Shown here piece by piece: positions 63,585 through 64,000 of a DNA stretch of 64,000 bases. The stretch is taken from the NCBI GenBank assembly GCA_019637335.1, contig JAHBVV010000032.1, positions 1 through 64,000 on the forward strand, in the 5' to 3' direction. Source of the stretch: Candidatus Hydrogenedentota bacterium (GTDB taxonomy: Bacteria > Hydrogenedentota > Hydrogenedentia > Hydrogenedentales > JAEUWI01). Position numbers and translations under genes: made by a program. The first letter of the stretch is position 1; each line of letters begins with the position of its first letter. Below the pieces are notes generated by a model that saw nothing but the letters and a program-made list of their open reading frames with translations, did not search any database and was not told where the DNA came from.

Positions 63585-64000
63585 CTAAACATTCCTCAAC
63601 GCCAGCAGCTCCCGCGCGGGTGTCCGGTCGCCGTTGGCGCTGATCCGTCGCGGGGCGTGCAGTTGCACGATGCGGAATCCAAGATCCTGATAGAGCGTTC
63701 GTACGCGGTCGGTGTCGTGGTTGGAGAGAACCACCGGACCGGGATGGCGCGCGAGCCAATGGGCGAGGCGCACCTGATCGTCCCATGAGAAGCTCTCGGC
63801 GCCGTACTGGGTGAAGGCGTCGTCGTAAGGCGGGTCGGCGTAGACGAAGTCGCTGGGGCGCAGGCGAAGCCGCGCGAAGTCGCGGGACTGGAACCGCCAG
63901 GATGCGAGCTGTTGGCGATGGGCCTCAAAGCGGGTTGCGCAGCGCGTCCGGCGGTAGCGCCCGAAGGGCACGTTGAAGTCGCCGCGCCGGTTGAAGCGAC
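63585..64000 (-). CDS. Dam-like DNA adenine-N6 methylase, 3' part
   Basis: Cut by the window edge; 138 codons are visible. The edge sequence RFNRRGDFNVPFGRYRR is the N-proximal motif region of Dam/DpnM D12-class methylases, and DFVYADPPYDDAFTQYGAE holds the catalytic DPPY. The end LYQDLGFRIVQLHAPRRISA and GDRTPARELLALRN fits the family C-terminus. It would methylate adenine in a short site, often GATC. Whether it belongs to a restriction system depends on genes outside the window. Confidence 0.88.
   Translation of the reverse strand, partial: RFNRRGDFNVPFGRYRRTRCATRFEAHRQQLASWRFQSRDFARLRLRPSDFVYADPPYDDAFTQYGAESFSWDDQVRLAHWLARHPGPVVLSNHDTDRVRTLYQDLGFRIVQLHAPRRISANGDRTPARELLALRNV

Noticed and set aside
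62197-63786. 529-codon minus-strand frame over the nuclease-like gene
   Set aside because: Gly/Ala/Arg-rich mirror of a gene that has a signal peptide, ribosome site and motifs on the other strand.

Overview
The window is a GC-rich bacterial accessory region. It consists of defence genes, mobilisation genes, a giant Rhs polymorphic-toxin gene with displaced toxin tips, and unusually long hairpin-rich non-coding blocks. The giant C39/Rhs/PKD/InlB-repeat surface protein, the DUF932 and ArdC-like genes and the three-fold ATTCGTG intergenic motif would fit a Planctomycetota/Hydrogenedentota-like genome. This assignment is inference only; no rRNA, tRNA or housekeeping gene is present.

Layout. (1) 1-2021: a remnant of a DUF6088/AbiEi antitoxin gene with its operator, then an intact AbiEi/AbiEii pair. 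(2) 2022-4486: 1.8 kb of non-coding DNA with a group II intron domain V/VI-like remnant, a dispersed palindrome, a dense run of hairpins and an unrecognised basic 224-residue protein. (3) 4458-22246: an ArdC-like anti-restriction gene, then a DISARM-related defence operon read leftwards (SNF2 helicase with HTH and DUF3883, UvrD-like helicase, AvcD-like deaminase, DUF1156 methyltransferase, DUF433/DUF5615 toxin-antitoxin pair, DUF499 ATPase). It is preceded by a separate DUF932 operon with its own terminator. The UvrD gene lies between 111-bp direct repeats of the 3' end of the SNF2 gene. (4) 22247-44459: a 6544-residue Rhs protein, its likely immunity gene and two downstream orphan Rhs tips. 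(5) 44460-46362: a second AbiE-type locus whose toxin gene is cut by GC-rich hairpin DNA. (6) 46660-52191: a leftward operon for two HTH-type proteins, a VirD4/TraD-like coupling ATPase and a lipoprotein. (7) 52192-53978: a 171-bp tandem repeat, more hairpins and a 68-residue protein. (8) 54153-61198: a four-gene operon ending in a Ski2-like helicase; the other three genes are not recognised. (9) 61411-64000: a DUF1232 membrane protein, a 39-residue ORF, an exported PD-(D/E)xK-like nuclease with a glycine-zipper tail, and the 3' part of a Dam-like methylase.

The strongest candidates for something undescribed are the four-gene helicase operon and the two hairpin-rich non-coding blocks, each beside a small gene. 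The shared operator of the two DUF6088 loci and the direct-repeat-flanked UvrD insertion are the clearest directly visible oddities.
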